From: Massariosphaeria phaeospora
Lineage: Eukaryota > Ascomycota > Dothideomycetes > Pleosporales
DNA: 64,000 nt
NCBI GenBank assembly: GCA_011032825.1
Contig: JAADJZ010000001.1
Location: forward strand, 1,798,001 to 1,862,000
Reading direction: 5' to 3'
Shown here: piece after piece, positions 1 to 11,360 of the stretch
How positions within the stretch are numbered: position 1 is the first letter of the stretch
How the letters are laid out: every line of letters begins with the position of its first letter
Translations under genes and position numbers: made by a program
The notes under the pieces: generated by a model
The model's input: only the letters and a program-made list of their open reading frames with translations
Database searches by the model: none
Told to the model about the DNA's origin: nothing

Positions 1-1393
1 GATTTCCGACTCGTCGTCCTCGGCTGGTAAATTGTACCCGTCGTCGAGATATTCGCTTCCATTCTCTAGTCCATCGTAAACGGGATCAGGCTCATCGAGG
101 CAATGAAGCTAATCAGAGTATAGGCATGTGTCTTTACCGCTTACAAGGCTCATGAAGCTTGCTTTGGGATTCCTGTTCGTAGCTATGTTGCCAATGTGGT
201 TGGTTGTGAACTATTAGGAGTGCATTGTTATAGCGGATGTATTTATCAGTGTATGCCTCTTTCGCTACGTATTTATCTCAACGTTCCTCTCTCTGTGAAC
301 GCTCTCCCTCATCTACTAACTTATGTTAGCACCTACCTGTATATCTACTCCGCAACACAATACCCCCTAAACACTAAATCCCACATCTCCTCGCTGTCAA
401 CCGCAAAGAGAGAGTTCTACTACACAACCCCTCCCTATACATCTACTACGTCCAACTTTACCTAATACTATATTAAATCGGTGTCAACTTTCACGTGTGC
501 AAACTGTAGCTTCTAGCCTTGTCTACCTAACGCTCTCTATTGTAGCAGTAATGTCCAGCGGATATGCAAGCAGCAATAAGGCTGACTACTTATAACTCTT
601 TTGTATTCCTACACTACGTAATAGTATCTAATACTATACCTTCTACTCATATGTATCTGTCTATGTACCTACCTACCTATCCCCTAATTACTAAACCCCT
701 ACGTTCTATTCTTATCACATTCGCTTCTATATACTCTAGTACCTACCCTAACTTAGCAAAAACTCTACAAACAAAGAGCCCTCTGAACCCAATTTACTCT
801 ACCTCTTCTCTTCACTTTTCTCTCGTCTCTTCGTCCACGTGAAACACCAACCAAACATTCTACGCTATACATACATAAATGCATAGATACACTAGCTTGA
901 TCCCGAATAAGCACATCTAGAAAGCAGGATACCAACACTAATACGTTACTATGTAGAAAATGTTGTTAGCAAGAGGATTGCACCTGGGAGATTATATAAA
1001 AGTACACAAGCAAGTTAACGCTGTAGTAGAGAGAGAAAGAGGATAGAAGCGGACTAATACTGTACATGATGTAGATATAGAACGTTTGTTGTATTAGGGA
1101 CTACCCTATGTCTTAGTAGAAGAACCCAGGGGGGCTTCAATGGTTCAATATGTAGCGGTCCAAAATTGTCACATCCATCTGGTGTTTACGACCTCGTGTG
1201 CTTGTCCGATGTTGACGATGAGACACTCGCATGGTATTGCCAATCGAACTGACACATTGCGGACAATGTTAAAGGCTATGCTAACGTGTATAAACATTAT
1301 ATTAATGAGAGACGCTTAGTGCGCTGGGTAAACTTTCTATAAGACATCATCTTCAATCGTCCTGGTCCGCAATCTACAGGCTCCACTTCGACC
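1..1393. other. Gene-free stretch at the left edge
   Basis: I see no convincing gene. The plus strand is rich in short pyrimidine runs (CTACCTAC-like) and its open frames of about 90 codons have low-complexity Thr/Ser/Tyr/Leu translations, as expected of skewed non-coding DNA. The last few hundred bases would be the 3' flank of the minus-strand glucanase gene that follows. It is mildly AT-rich but lacks the dense TAG/TAA pattern of the RIP-mutated block further right. Confidence 0.6.
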
Positions 1394-3442
1394 TTAAGAA
1401 ATCGTCACGAACAGTCCCGTCGTCGGTGCAACCATCTGGAAGAACTGCAAATTCAGCCCACCAACGGCATCCACCTGATAGCTCACAACGCTTCCAGCCT
1501 CGCAAGGGGCGCTGCCGACGGTCTGTCCTTGACCTGGCGTCACTTGGCTGATGCCACCAATCAAACGAGCCGAGCCAACGTTGCGTGCATTCGTAGTTTC
1601 GGTGACCATGTGGTCAAGCTGTGAAACAGCAATGCCACCTGGGGTTGCCATTTGGAATGGCTTAAACAAGCCAGCTGAGGATGAAAGGTAGAAAGCAAGA
1701 GTGCAGGTCTTGCCTTGAGAGGTGGCTGGGATGTTGAAGTTGAACAAAGTAGAGTGTGTGGGCGATATTTGAGCAACGAAGTTATTTCCCATGACGGTAC
1801 CAGGCGCGGATCGATCAATCGGAACGATCAAGACAGGGGGTTCAAACGGCCCAGATAGGAAGCTAGGAGGAGCTGGCGGAGAAAGAGAGGGTGGTGTTCC
1901 ACTGGCGCTTGGGGCGGGCATTGAAGAAGACGCAGTTGGTATTGGACGATTAATGGTCCCGGGAGGTGCAGGTGTCGTGGACGGTATGCCGGGATGGAGG
2001 AGTGAAGAAACTGATGGGATTGTGGACTCGGACGTCAAAGAGATGTCGGTTATAGAGAGCGCTAGGATAACGTTAGTCAAATGTTCCTTTCGACCAAGGA
2101 TCTCAGATCTCGTTACTCTCACTCAACAAACCCGTACTCGTCGCCGTCTCGGTGATGCCGCTTGAACTTGCCATATCGTACTTGACATACCGATTAGCCC
2201 GTGCATACCAATCTAGAGGCCTTCCAGCCCAGATCGATAGGTGTGCAGCAGGCCCTGGCGATGGTATACAAGTGCAAATGGGGCAAAGCGTTCTAGTTGG
2301 CACGAGAGACGACAGAAACGACGAGACGAGTGACAGAGAAGACGAGACGAGTGACGCGTTGTATAAAAGTGAAAAAAAGTATGGAGATAGAAGACAGGTT
2401 AGAAAGAAGGAATAGAGGAGGCTTACAGGGTTGATACCGCCCGGGCAGGACAAGTCAAACAACGGCTTGACCTGCATAAGATCACCCGGTCCCTTGATGC
2501 CAAAGCTGGGACTAGGGTTGCCGTATTGTGCGTCCTGAAGCGTGTAGTAGTAGAGGTGAACGTTGCGGCGCATCAGGCTGCACGAGACATCCTGCCAGTA
2601 GATTCTAGCATTCTGGGAGCTGGCGACGGCCTGGTTTTGCTGAGGTCCAGACACGGGCCAACCAGTCTCGGTGACCCATACGGGCTTGCCCTTCGCAACA
2701 GCTACAGTGGCATCGAAGGCAGCGTAGAAGGTCTTGTTGGCATTTCCAATGCTGTTGGCCATGGTGGTCTGAAAGTACGGGTACGCGTCTACACCGATGA
2801 AGTCGAGTGCATCAATGACGGCATTGTTGCTGGCGTTCACATACGCAGTCCTGCCAACGTTAGCAAACGCCCACGCCCAATTGAAGGTACGACCTACCAA
2901 GTATCGACGTGACCAATTGGCTTGCCGGCAAGGCCGGTGCCCTTGATGGCCTGGCGAACTTGGCCAATGTATTTGACCAGCTCATTCGGGTTTGCTCCAA
3001 CTCCCGACTTGTTCTCGATGCCTGTGGGTGAGATGCGGTACAAGTCTTCGCTTCCAACCGAGATGCCGACGACGAGATCCGTGAAGGCCTTGCCGTACTG
3101 TTGGATAGCGGCCTTGAGAGCCTTAATCTCATTGTCCATTGTTGCCTGGCCAGCCGAGGCCCAGACACCGAGGAGCAGCGTCGTCTTGGTGTTGATGGCA
3201 GCTTGAATGGCCTCGATGATAGTGTTGGTGGTGCGCCACTGGATCATGGTGTAGAGGCGGGCGCTGTTGATCTGACCACTGGTGTTGGGCAGCTGCTTGG
3301 CCGCGGCGAATTCGTACTCGAAGTCGGCACGATGCTTGGGTTCTTGGTTCAGGAAGAATGCACCATAGTTCATGCCCTTGTGGGCGGCCTGGGCCGTCGA
3401 AAGAGTGGCGGCAACAGCCAAGAGGGAAGAGGTGAAGCGCAT
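1394..3442 (-). CDS. GH17 glucan endo-1,3-beta-glucosidase (EglC-like) with a C-terminal But2-like domain
   Basis: Proposed spliced gene with exons 3442-2898, 2850-2427, 2180-2138 and 2061-1394; phases agree throughout and give about 559 residues. The start MRFTSSLLAVAA opens a signal peptide ending near AQA. The first 320 residues are a GH17 fold acting on cell-wall beta-1,3-glucan: GISVGSEDLYR holds the likely acid/base Glu and VWVTETGWP the nucleophile Glu. Intron 1 (2897-2851, 47 bp) rejoins HVDTW to TAYVNAS as in other EglC proteins. After CPGGINP the usual Ser-rich GPI tail is replaced by a Pro/Ser/Thr-rich linker and a domain resembling the But2 C-terminal family (NNFVAQISPTHSTLFNFNIP, GKTCTLAFYLSS, GISQVTPGQGQTV, VVSYQVDAVGG, GLFVTIS). 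Intron 2 (2426-2181, 246 bp) is long and its acceptor is the weakest call. If it is wrong, these are two genes, but the distal part has no signal peptide of its own. I see no obvious GPI-anchor signal. Confidence 0.65.
2312..2360. repeat. Short imperfect direct repeat inside intron 2 of the GH17 gene
   Basis: Two near-identical stretches built on GACGAGACGAGTGAC lie next to each other in the 246-bp intron. They may explain why this intron is longer than its neighbours. Confidence 0.55.
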
Positions 3443-4945
3443 CGTGGCGGCGAGCGACGGGAAGAAATTAGAGTAGTAAGGTGAAAGGGCAGCGAACGAC
3501 AACGAGGGACAGAATTATTCTTATTATAAGGCGTAGGTACCGAAGGGTCAAGAAGCTGAAGAATGGCCGGGCAGAGGAAAAGATGGAGGCCGAAGACGCT
3601 TTAAAAGAAAGGTGACGGTGGGCCCCAGATTAATTATGGAAGGCACGGCGACGGCGCAGGAGCCACGGGGGGCAAGGGCAAGAGCGAGTCGACAGCGGCT
3701 TCGTGCAGCTCGCAAACGGCCGCAGCGCCGCCGGGAGAAGCAGGTACGCACCGCGGCCACCGGTGACCGCACCTGTCCCATGCGTGGCCTGCTCAATCTC
3801 CAGCCTGGACATTGCGCTGGGCGCGGCACATTCCGACGGTCCTGGGGAGTTAATCACTCTGTGCCATGTCCATCCGACAGTTGTACAGCAGACACAAATC
3901 CGATGGTGTTGACATGCTTTCTCGAACCGAGAGGGTGCTCTGGAGGTGGTAGGACGCGTGGTGGTTGCTCGTTCGCGCCTGGGCAAGAATTGGCTGACAT
4001 CGATACAGTGGGGAATCCAATAACGAGCACGCGTGGTCGTTGTTGAACGGGTGGCACAAGTTTGGGTAGTAATTAATTAAAAATAGCTCATGTAAACGCA
4101 GGCAAACATGCGGACATGTCCAGTTAGAATTGCCGGACACCTTGAAAAAGCGGACTCCGCACAGCACACAGAAAACACACCAAAAGTCTCTTCTTCTCGT
4201 GCTCCGGAAGAGCCGTCCAGAGTCCAGAGTCCAGAGTCCAGAGTCCAGACGGTGCCGGAGAGTTGACTGTCGATCACCCGATGTTTTGTGCACATCATCG
4301 GCCGTCTGCATTGCCGGGTGCCACAATCCGGGAGGTCCTTTGTCATTGCCACTCTTCCTACACAAATCATTGTGAAGAATTGCAGCATCTGCGAAGCGAA
4401 AAGCACAATAATGCTAGGAATGTGCCGAACGCCGTGTCCAGCTGAATCAGGGGCTTCGGACGACAAGCACGGGTCGTCGCCCGCAGTCAGCACTCAGGCG
4501 AGAACACCGAGTGCGAGCGCTTGCATAAGAGGATGCTGGACGAAGCATTTCTTGCGTCCCGTGCAAAAGGATGTGACGAGCCCGAGACACCAATATCACT
4601 TTGAAAGCGTGTTCGTCGAAGAGAGGTCGTTGACTTTGGCTCGAGACGTCTTCGCTACCGCCCGCCGCTGTCACTATGGCATATGCACACGGCTAGCCAG
4701 AAGGGGGGCATGTCACTGCGCGGAGATTTGGTTGGTTTGTCCAAGGTTGTTACCGAGGCTCGTGATCATGGTTTGTACCCTCTTCGCTGCGTGCGAGAGG
4801 AACGCCAGTAAAATAATCACATTGTGATAACAGACTATGTAGAACACGCTCGCCATATGGATATCTTCCAGTGTCCTTCAACTCCGTGTAAATGCTCAGC
4901 TAGAGTAAAAATGCGCGATGGAGCACCACCATACCCCTCCAGGCA
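3443..4945. other. Intergenic stretch, about 1.5 kb, no gene recognised
   Basis: It holds the 5' flank of the GH17 gene on its left, and on its right the 3' flank of the next minus-strand gene. Several open frames of 118-179 codons overlap on both strands, but none has a recognisable motif, intron-supported continuation or sensible composition. I treat them as chance frames in GC-rich DNA. The only structured element is the heptamer array at 4215-4249. Confidence 0.6.
4215..4249. repeat. Perfect heptamer tandem repeat, 5 copies
   Basis: Five uninterrupted copies of GTCCAGA. Likely a polymorphic minisatellite; no role is visible. Confidence 0.95.
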
Positions 4946-5693
4946 TTATTGTCTCCTTCTCCTCGGGTCACGGCTCGCATCATACGTAGTGCCCCTCGCC
5001 TGTTGCGGTTCCTTCCCACTAGCCGCACTATTCGTCCTGTCTAGGCCCATGTCCCATCTACCTCTACCATCTCCCATGCCTCCCATCTCGACATCGCCAG
5101 TGTCCTCTGGAGGCGGCGGTGGGGGCACCATGATGTCCGGAAATGCCAGACCTCCAAACCTATCCCTAGGGTCGTAGTTTTCCCCGCCCTCAGCCAGCTT
5201 TTCCTCCTTCTCTATGACCTCCCTCACCTCGTTGTAGAGCGCCTGTACATCTTTCGGTAGCTCTGCCACCACGCCCGCATGCCTCCTCCTCGCCCGATTT
5301 GGGCCGCCGAGCGGCAGGAATTTGTTCGTCGTGATGTGCCGCTGATGCGGGAACAGGGTTTGCAATTCGACGTGCGTGTATGTGCCCATACCCTTTAGCG
5401 ACGGCGGTTCAGTGCTGTGAGACGGGCGTTTGGCGTGGAACACGTTCGTTAGGTCGGTCTGTATGCGCGAGCGGCGAGCGGCGTCGATGTCGGGCGGGAG
5501 CGAGTTCGGAACCGTGGGTTCGCGGAGCTCATTATGGGATTGAGCAGGAGAATTGGCGGAGATGGTCTCGGATATACCTGGTAGACCGCCGGTGCGGATA
5601 GTGGGGTTATAGAATCTCTGAGAGTGTCAGGAGGGGAAGCTGGCCGACGTGGGGGCGATGTCATACTTGATTCTCCCTGTTGCGGTCGTTCAT
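4946..5693 (-). CDS. Conserved-looking hypothetical protein, 232 aa, two exons
   Basis: I do not recognise the family. Exon 1 is 5693-5667 (9 codons, MNDRNRENQ) and exon 2 is 5617-4946. The 49-bp intron has a GTATGA donor, a CTGAC branch site and a CTCAG acceptor, and joins the frames in phase 0. The reading from this ATG is the only one found that links to the long downstream frame; the ATG at 5706 gives the wrong phase. The N-terminal half has a globular look (THVELQTLFPHQRHITTNKF), followed by a basic RARRRH patch, a charged helix (VQALYNEVREVIEKEEKLAE), a run of seven prolines before EDTGDVEMGG, and a polar tail ending RDPRRRRQ. There is no signal peptide or membrane segment. A nuclear or cytosolic regulatory role would fit the composition but is only a guess. 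Confidence 0.7.
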
Positions 5694-6140
5694 GCTGGGA
5701 ATCCATCTACAGGCTCAAGAAGACGGTCCATTTCTCTCCAATGGAATCGGATCTGATTAACTCGCTCCTATCGATAAGGAAGCTCGGGCATTCGGCTAAA
5801 CTTCTTCGGTGTTTAGTTGCAAAATACACGTGCTACGTCACCGCGTCATGGATCAGACCTTCAGCCACGATCTCCAGTACCCATGGGATTTTGTTACCTT
5901 TGACGAGCACCAAAGGAATCTAGTTCGATCTTCTCAGCCTCTTGTTACGATCGATCGCGGACTCTGCCATTGGCACGCATAACCTACGCGCTTGTTCCTA
6001 TGACATCAAGACAAAGCGTGTTCGACCTATTTTGTAGCCCCTAGACGTCACCGTAGACGCCCAATCTTAGTCTACCATGTAAGTCCTACGGATAATAGAC
6101 GATAGACTCCCGATTTCTTTTTCACGACCCCTCGCATCTA
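5694..6140. promoter_or_regulatory. Shared upstream region of two divergent genes
   Basis: About 450 bp separate the start of the minus-strand 232-aa gene from the start of the plus-strand dehydrogenase gene, so this interval must hold both promoters. I see no clear TATA box or repeated motif in it. Confidence 0.5.
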
Positions 6141-7271
6141 ATGAATTGCTTCCGCATCCGCGCAGTCCGTCTAACGTGTAGTCCCGTTTTCAAACGACCC
6201 ATCTCAACGACTCCCATCTACAACGCCGCCAGCACCATGCAAGCCGTCAAGAACACCATCGCCGAGAACCTGGGCAAAAACGTGTCTGGCCACGAGCTCG
6301 CGCCCGATGACTCCAAGTTTTCGCTCGAGGAGGTGCCGAATCTGTCGGGCAAGGTTGCAGTTATAACGGGAGGCACCGAGGGCATTGGATATGGATGCAG
6401 TCACACCCTGCTCAAGCACAATATCGAAAAGCTCTTCATCATCTCGCTGTCCGAGGACATCGCGTCGGGTGCGATCAACACGCTGAAAGAGCAGGTGGGC
6501 GAGGAGGCGGCTAAGAAGGTCGAATGGATGCACTGCGACTTGAGCGATTGGGAGCAGACCGGAAAGACCGCGTCCGAGATTTCCTCCAAGACGGATCGCG
6601 TGGACATACTGATCAACAATGCGGGACGCGGTATCATGTCGGCGCAATTGGCGAAAAATGGCGTCGATTTACATATGGCGCAGAACCACTTCGGACATGT
6701 CGTCTTGACTAGCCATCTTCTGCCGCTGCTGAAGGAAACAGCCAAGAAGGATAAGGTTCACATTACCAACCAGTCATCGAACGCGCACGAGAATGCGCCC
6801 AAGGACACCAAGTTCGAGAGCGTCGAGGAACTAAACCAAGACCTGGGACCTATGGGGCAGTACGGCAGAAGCAAGCTAGCAGCCATCTTGTTCTCCAAGT
6901 ACCTAGCGCGCCATCTCACGTCTAAACATCCGAACATTCTTGTCAATGCTACGCACCCCGGCGTAGTCGAGACAAGACAATCAGCAGAAGCCATCCACGA
7001 GCCATACCCTATAGCTGGCTACGCAGTCAGCACCTTAGCAGCGCCGTTTAAGAAGGACCAATTCGAGGGCGCAGTGTCCACCATGTTTGCCGCAACGAAA
7101 ACCGAGAAGAGCGGCCAGTACATCTGCCCGCCCGCGATCGTGGAGAAGGGGAGTGAGCTGGCAAACGACGATGCTTTGGCAGAGAAGCTGATGGATTTCA
7201 CGTGGAAGGTTTTGAAAGAGAAAACCGGGTCGGGAATCGCGGACCAGGGCTGTCCATTCAAGCAATTCTAG
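6141..7271 (+). CDS. Short-chain dehydrogenase/reductase, 376 aa
   Basis: NAD(P)H-dependent oxidoreductase of the classical Rossmann-fold SDR superfamily, nearest in look to the retinol dehydrogenase / WW-domain oxidoreductase-like group. Visible marks are the cofactor loop GGTEGIG near residues 77-83, the NNAG structural motif at 159-162, a likely catalytic Ser in NQSSNAH near 210, and the active-site YGRSK at 241-245. The single long exon shows no intron. The first 32 residues (MNCFRIRAVRLT...) are basic and hydroxylated with no acids, like a mitochondrial presequence. An internal ATG at 6237 (MQAVKNTIAENLG) would give a 344-aa cytosolic form. Substrate cannot be told from sequence. The tail ending CPFKQF is not a clear peroxisomal signal. 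Confidence 0.9.
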   Translation: MNCFRIRAVRLTCSPVFKRPISTTPIYNAASTMQAVKNTIAENLGKNVSGHELAPDDSKFSLEEVPNLSGKVAVITGGTEGIGYGCSHTLLKHNIEKLFIISLSEDIASGAINTLKEQVGEEAAKKVEWMHCDLSDWEQTGKTASEISSKTDRVDILINNAGRGIMSAQLAKNGVDLHMAQNHFGHVVLTSHLLPLLKETAKKDKVHITNQSSNAHENAPKDTKFESVEELNQDLGPMGQYGRSKLAAILFSKYLARHLTSKHPNILVNATHPGVVETRQSAEAIHEPYPIAGYAVSTLAAPFKKDQFEGAVSTMFAATKTEKSGQYICPPAIVEKGSELANDDALAEKLMDFTWKVLKEKTGSGIADQGCPFKQF

Positions 7272-7389
7272 GGAAGTGGCATCCACCTCCATGCGTTCCA
7301 TTTTGTCCATAATCCCACTGTACACTTCCAAATGATTTTACTTTACAATATTCCGTTCCCGGGTGAAGTGCCGCTCCTTGGAAGTATAT

Positions 7390-8934
7390 TTAAGTCGTAA
7401 AGAACACACCGGGTATCACGCTATCCTTCCTCGAGTCCTCCGAATGTTCAAACTGCCAGCAATAATTCTCCTTGACCAGCTCATTACTAACCCAATGCTG
7501 CACGCCCTTCTCACCAATAAGCGCTCTTAGATCTTTGACCGCTTCCAAAAGCCAATGATCCTTCTTCGCCGCCGTCAACTTGATCTTCAGAGTGCGTAGC
7601 TTCGATGCATGCACCGTTCTGCCCCCCACATACTCCTCGATACGCCCCATTTTCTGCCCGCAGTTCACATCCAGCGTCCACGGCGAATAGCGCACGAAGT
7701 CGTCGCGCAGTGTGACGTCCTCGATGTGCTCCGGCAGCACTTCATCCAGCCGAGCTGCGAAGTCGGGAGACCACCCGAGAAACATAACGAGTGGGACCTC
7801 GACGTTCTTGAGCTTCTTCATGCCCTTGAGGACGGTCAGTGTGCCTTCGACAGGGGGGAAGTGCAGTCCTTCCTCCACTATGTACTTAAAGGACAGTGAG
7901 CCGGGAGCGAGACCGAGCGTCAGCTTGCAGTCTTCCAGACTGTCTTTGACGTTGCTGAGGGCCTGATTGAGGCCGTCAAGGTGGAGGAACGGAGCCAGGG
8001 CGCTGGAGCCCGGTGCTACGTTATTGAACAAGATCTCGTGTTGGAAGCGGAACCGCTTCAGATTCGGCGTCACAGAAAGCAGCTGGTTCAATGTAGCCCT
8101 GTTGATGTTGGTTCGGAAAAGGTGCAGCGATGTTAGGTGCGTGTTTTTAGGGGGTTCGGGCGTGTTCCAGCCAAACTGCCATGGTTGCGACATTGTCCAC
8201 TCGAAGTTTTGGACCGTCGGAGAGTGGAAGATCGGCCGCACCAGGTCCAGATCCATATACGAGAACGAGTTCTCCAGGTCTGGCATCCTGTCTCCGAACA
8301 CGACATGCTCGAGTTTCGGAAACAGGTGGTCCGCACGCTTGAGAATTTGGGGCAGGAACAGAGAGTACATGAGAAAGCCATCGCCCAACTTCAGCGTAGT
8401 CAGCTGAGTCAATCGCGTCAGCACTAAGATGGCGAGAGCATCTTTGCTGCGGCCCCGGAACTGCGTCGGCGACTTGTGCATGTCCGCATCCACCAGTTGG
8501 TAGAACTGGTTTGTGACGAAGATCATCTGGGTTTTGGAGAGGGTAGTACAGCCCTCCAAGCCCCAGAGATTGACACTCCAAGCGTTCCTGTCGTGCTCTT
8601 CTGGCCAAGGATTGTATTTCGTCCAGCACGGGTGCGGCCCAGATAACCTGAAGATATTGACATGGGAACTAAACTGTGGACGCTCCAGAAAAGTGCGGAG
8701 GAGAAATGCGAGTTTTCGAGCACATCCGCGGGATTTCCCTGCTCGGAATGATATCTCTCGGTACAAGTATGGAGTGACTTCTTTGTTGAGGTATTTGCAC
8801 ACCCGTACGAGAGAACTATACTCTTGTTTGGAAAGGTAGTCGAGAACGTAAGGGAGCAGGGCCAACGGTAGTAGTCGGGAGAAGGGAGGCATAACTGAAC
8901 TGTCTCTGAAGTCGATCGCTTCGGCCTGGGTCAA
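7390..8934 (-). CDS. F-box domain protein, 514 aa
   Basis: Single-exon gene whose N-terminus reads as a degenerate F-box: LLPLALLPYVLDYLSKQEYSSLVRVCKYLNKEV, near residues 20-55, followed by the LYREISF typical of the fungal F-box/LRR group. F-box proteins bind Skp1 and present substrates to an SCF ubiquitin ligase. The remaining 450 residues contain scattered leucine-rich stretches (LTSLHLFRTNINRATLNQLLSVTPNLKRFRF; LTVLKGMKKLKNVEVPLVMF) as in LRR-like substrate-binding regions, but no regular repeat. An in-frame ATG 14 codons downstream (MPPFSRLL) is an alternative start. It is convergent with the dehydrogenase gene, about 120 bp away. The target is unknown. Confidence 0.8.
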   Translation of the reverse strand: MTQAEAIDFRDSSVMPPFSRLLPLALLPYVLDYLSKQEYSSLVRVCKYLNKEVTPYLYREISFRAGKSRGCARKLAFLLRTFLERPQFSSHVNIFRLSGPHPCWTKYNPWPEEHDRNAWSVNLWGLEGCTTLSKTQMIFVTNQFYQLVDADMHKSPTQFRGRSKDALAILVLTRLTQLTTLKLGDGFLMYSLFLPQILKRADHLFPKLEHVVFGDRMPDLENSFSYMDLDLVRPIFHSPTVQNFEWTMSQPWQFGWNTPEPPKNTHLTSLHLFRTNINRATLNQLLSVTPNLKRFRFQHEILFNNVAPGSSALAPFLHLDGLNQALSNVKDSLEDCKLTLGLAPGSLSFKYIVEEGLHFPPVEGTLTVLKGMKKLKNVEVPLVMFLGWSPDFAARLDEVLPEHIEDVTLRDDFVRYSPWTLDVNCGQKMGRIEEYVGGRTVHASKLRTLKIKLTAAKKDHWLLEAVKDLRALIGEKGVQHWVSNELVKENYCWQFEHSEDSRKDSVIPGVFFTT

Positions 8935-11360
8935 AGATGTGGTTGTGAGATATACACGTCGATTGTCCGTCTCAAAGGACTATTGTCCATTATGTGCGCG
9001 TTCCGTCTCGAACATTCGTTATTGGTTTTGGGGGCTTGAGGACACAGATAGGAAGGTCAGGTTATCCAAAAAGTCGAGTGTATTTCCCCCATCACATGCT
9101 TTAGCCGCCACCTGCAGGCGGTTGCCTTCTCTGGAAGCTGCATATTCACATACGCGCGATGCCTATTCTGGGGCGGCCTTAACCGGACATAGATTAAGCT
9201 GATATTGGAAATCCTCCGCACCGCGCAAAAACGGTCCTCGGGTACGCCGGACTCCTTGGGCTAGTGATAAATATCTGAAGGGCCATCGATTTTTATAGAA
9301 GAGACAGTGCCTGTATAGCCTTCGATCATAGCTGCTCCAGCGGACCGCATCCCACCGTCGGCTTGGATTTGGTATGTGGCACAACACACATATTCAGGAG
9401 TGCAGATGCAGGTGTTCCGTTTGGGACATAGGGACATAGGGCCAAAGGAATGTCGTGGCGCGGGATTCGAAATTGGTGGACACAACAGGACGAATCTGGA
9501 CTGCTAGTCTAAAGACGAACTTGGCCGCTGGCAAGTGGACGGGCGAAAACCAGATCGAGTCCTGCCATAGTAGGAGATTACTGTATCAGAACCACTGCAA
9601 GTATGCAAGTCGTCCTAATCCTCTGGTATCCAGTAGTCTTACATATTTAAATTCCCGACCAGATAATAATTCCACAGAATTCACTACACTTACTCTTTAT
9701 CGACCAACTCTTTCAAGAAGCCGGAAGACAGAAACCTTTTTCGGGGCAATGCGTTTCTCTTGATCGTAGCAAAGCTGTCGTAAAACGGCAGAAGTTTTTG
9801 AATAGTATCTTCACAAATTTTGGTAGGCCCGTCAAAACGATCGGCTGATCAACAAGCTGCCCACTAGACAGTCGGGCTAGAGAAAGTAAATAAAGTTTGA
9901 GTCCATACCAGGCTCTACAGGCTAAGAAGAAGCTACTGGGCGCTTCAGGTTTGAATCATCGCGTGGAGTCGTCCCAAAGTAGAATCCCCGGGAAACATCC
10001 GGCCTCTCTGCACCCTCATGGCCGCAGTGGAAGGACCTAGCCCTATGAGAAGAGTTAATGAATAAACATGTTCGAGCGATGATAATAGCACTAAGCAGTA
10101 TGTACCAGAATAAGATCAGCGACGCAATCCCAAGAGCTTGGTGAAGGGGAGTATCTTTAACGCATCCTTGTGTGCTGGGGTAGTCCAGTCGATGTAATGC
10201 AGCCTGTGGTTCCCGGAAAATAGGGACGAGTCAAGATGCCAATTGTTATTCTCGTGGAGACCAGGAGTTTTATGTCGTTGGCTATTGTTGGTAAATGGTA
10301 GATGCTGGGCTATGGACAGTCAGATCGTGAAGAAGGCCACCGCTCAGCTAAGGTAGGCCGTTCTGAAGTTTAAGGCTTCAAGCCATTTCTAGAATGGAAT
10401 AGTGCCCTTCTTGATCAGCTGAACTCACACACAAGTCCATCGATCAACAGATCACGGTGAGTGACTCTCCCGAGGTCTGCGAGAGAATCCAGGAGCGGGA
10501 CAGCGTTGGCAGAGTGGGTAACAGGAACCTGGCTAGCGGCAGTCGCCCGCATGTAGCCGCGCTCTCTCATCGTGATTTCATCGTGATCTCACTCTGCGAA
10601 GAGGGTGAATGTGGTGTGGGGGGTATGCCATTCTGGATGGCCGGTATGTGAATTGCTTATTCTGAGCACGTCAGGCGAGGGCGGCGAGTGGTTTGCGGCG
10701 CTTGCCAGCCTTACGAACCGTCCATCGTTGTTTGGCTGCAGAGGGGCGGATTGCCAATCGCGGAGATGCATGAGGGTGGGTGTTCGACCCGGGAACCATG
10801 GGCAAATCGTACAGCAGGTCGTGCACACCATCACGCCAGACCCACAGCCATACCACTCTGGACGACATGGCGCGCGATAGCCATGCACTGGCATGTGGTA
10901 ATAAGTTGACGATGTTTTCGAGTCGCGACTGCAGAAGCATGAGGTCGCGCAAGGACGCCGCCGGGCCTCGGTCGGCGAGACCCGTTGTGCGAATCACCTG
11001 CTTCCGATTTCTTCCTTTGACCTGCATCACCAGTCGCGACGCCGACCGCCCTTAACCCTCCTCTTGCCCGCGCGATCATCGCCCTCTTAACTCGCCGTAC
11101 ATCCTCACATACGAGCCGCCGTCTGGAGTCGATGCCCCTCCTCTCGACCGTGTCAGCCCACGATTTGTTACGTCATCGTCCGACCGCCCGCGCCTACAAC
11201 GCACAGCTCCGCGGCATATAAACGCTGCATGATAGCGCCCAAGGCTGCCACAGTGCTTGAAGATAAGCGCGTGTGGTAACAGAGTCTTCCCACACTTCTA
11301 GGCGCACATCTGGGGAGCAGCGGGCGTTGACGTCCAGTGCGAACATTTCCTAGCGACACC
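8935..11360. other. Long intergenic stretch, 2.4 kb, no gene recognised
   Basis: Only short, compositionally unremarkable open frames occur, and none continues across plausible introns. I looked for tRNA A- and B-box pairs. A TGGCNNAGTGGG-like A-box at about 10507 has no matching B-box, and GTTCGACCC near 10783 has no A-box. The right end, rich in CpG-containing motifs, should include the promoter of the next gene. Confidence 0.55.

Noticed and set aside
4077..4827. Overlapping 138-179-codon frames on both strands
   Set aside because: No motif, and Cys/Arg/Ser-rich translations through the heptamer repeat; judged chance frames.
10500..10800. tRNA-like A-box near 10507 and B-box-like GTTCGACCC near 10783
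   Set aside because: The two are about 270 bp apart and no cloverleaf can be drawn around either.
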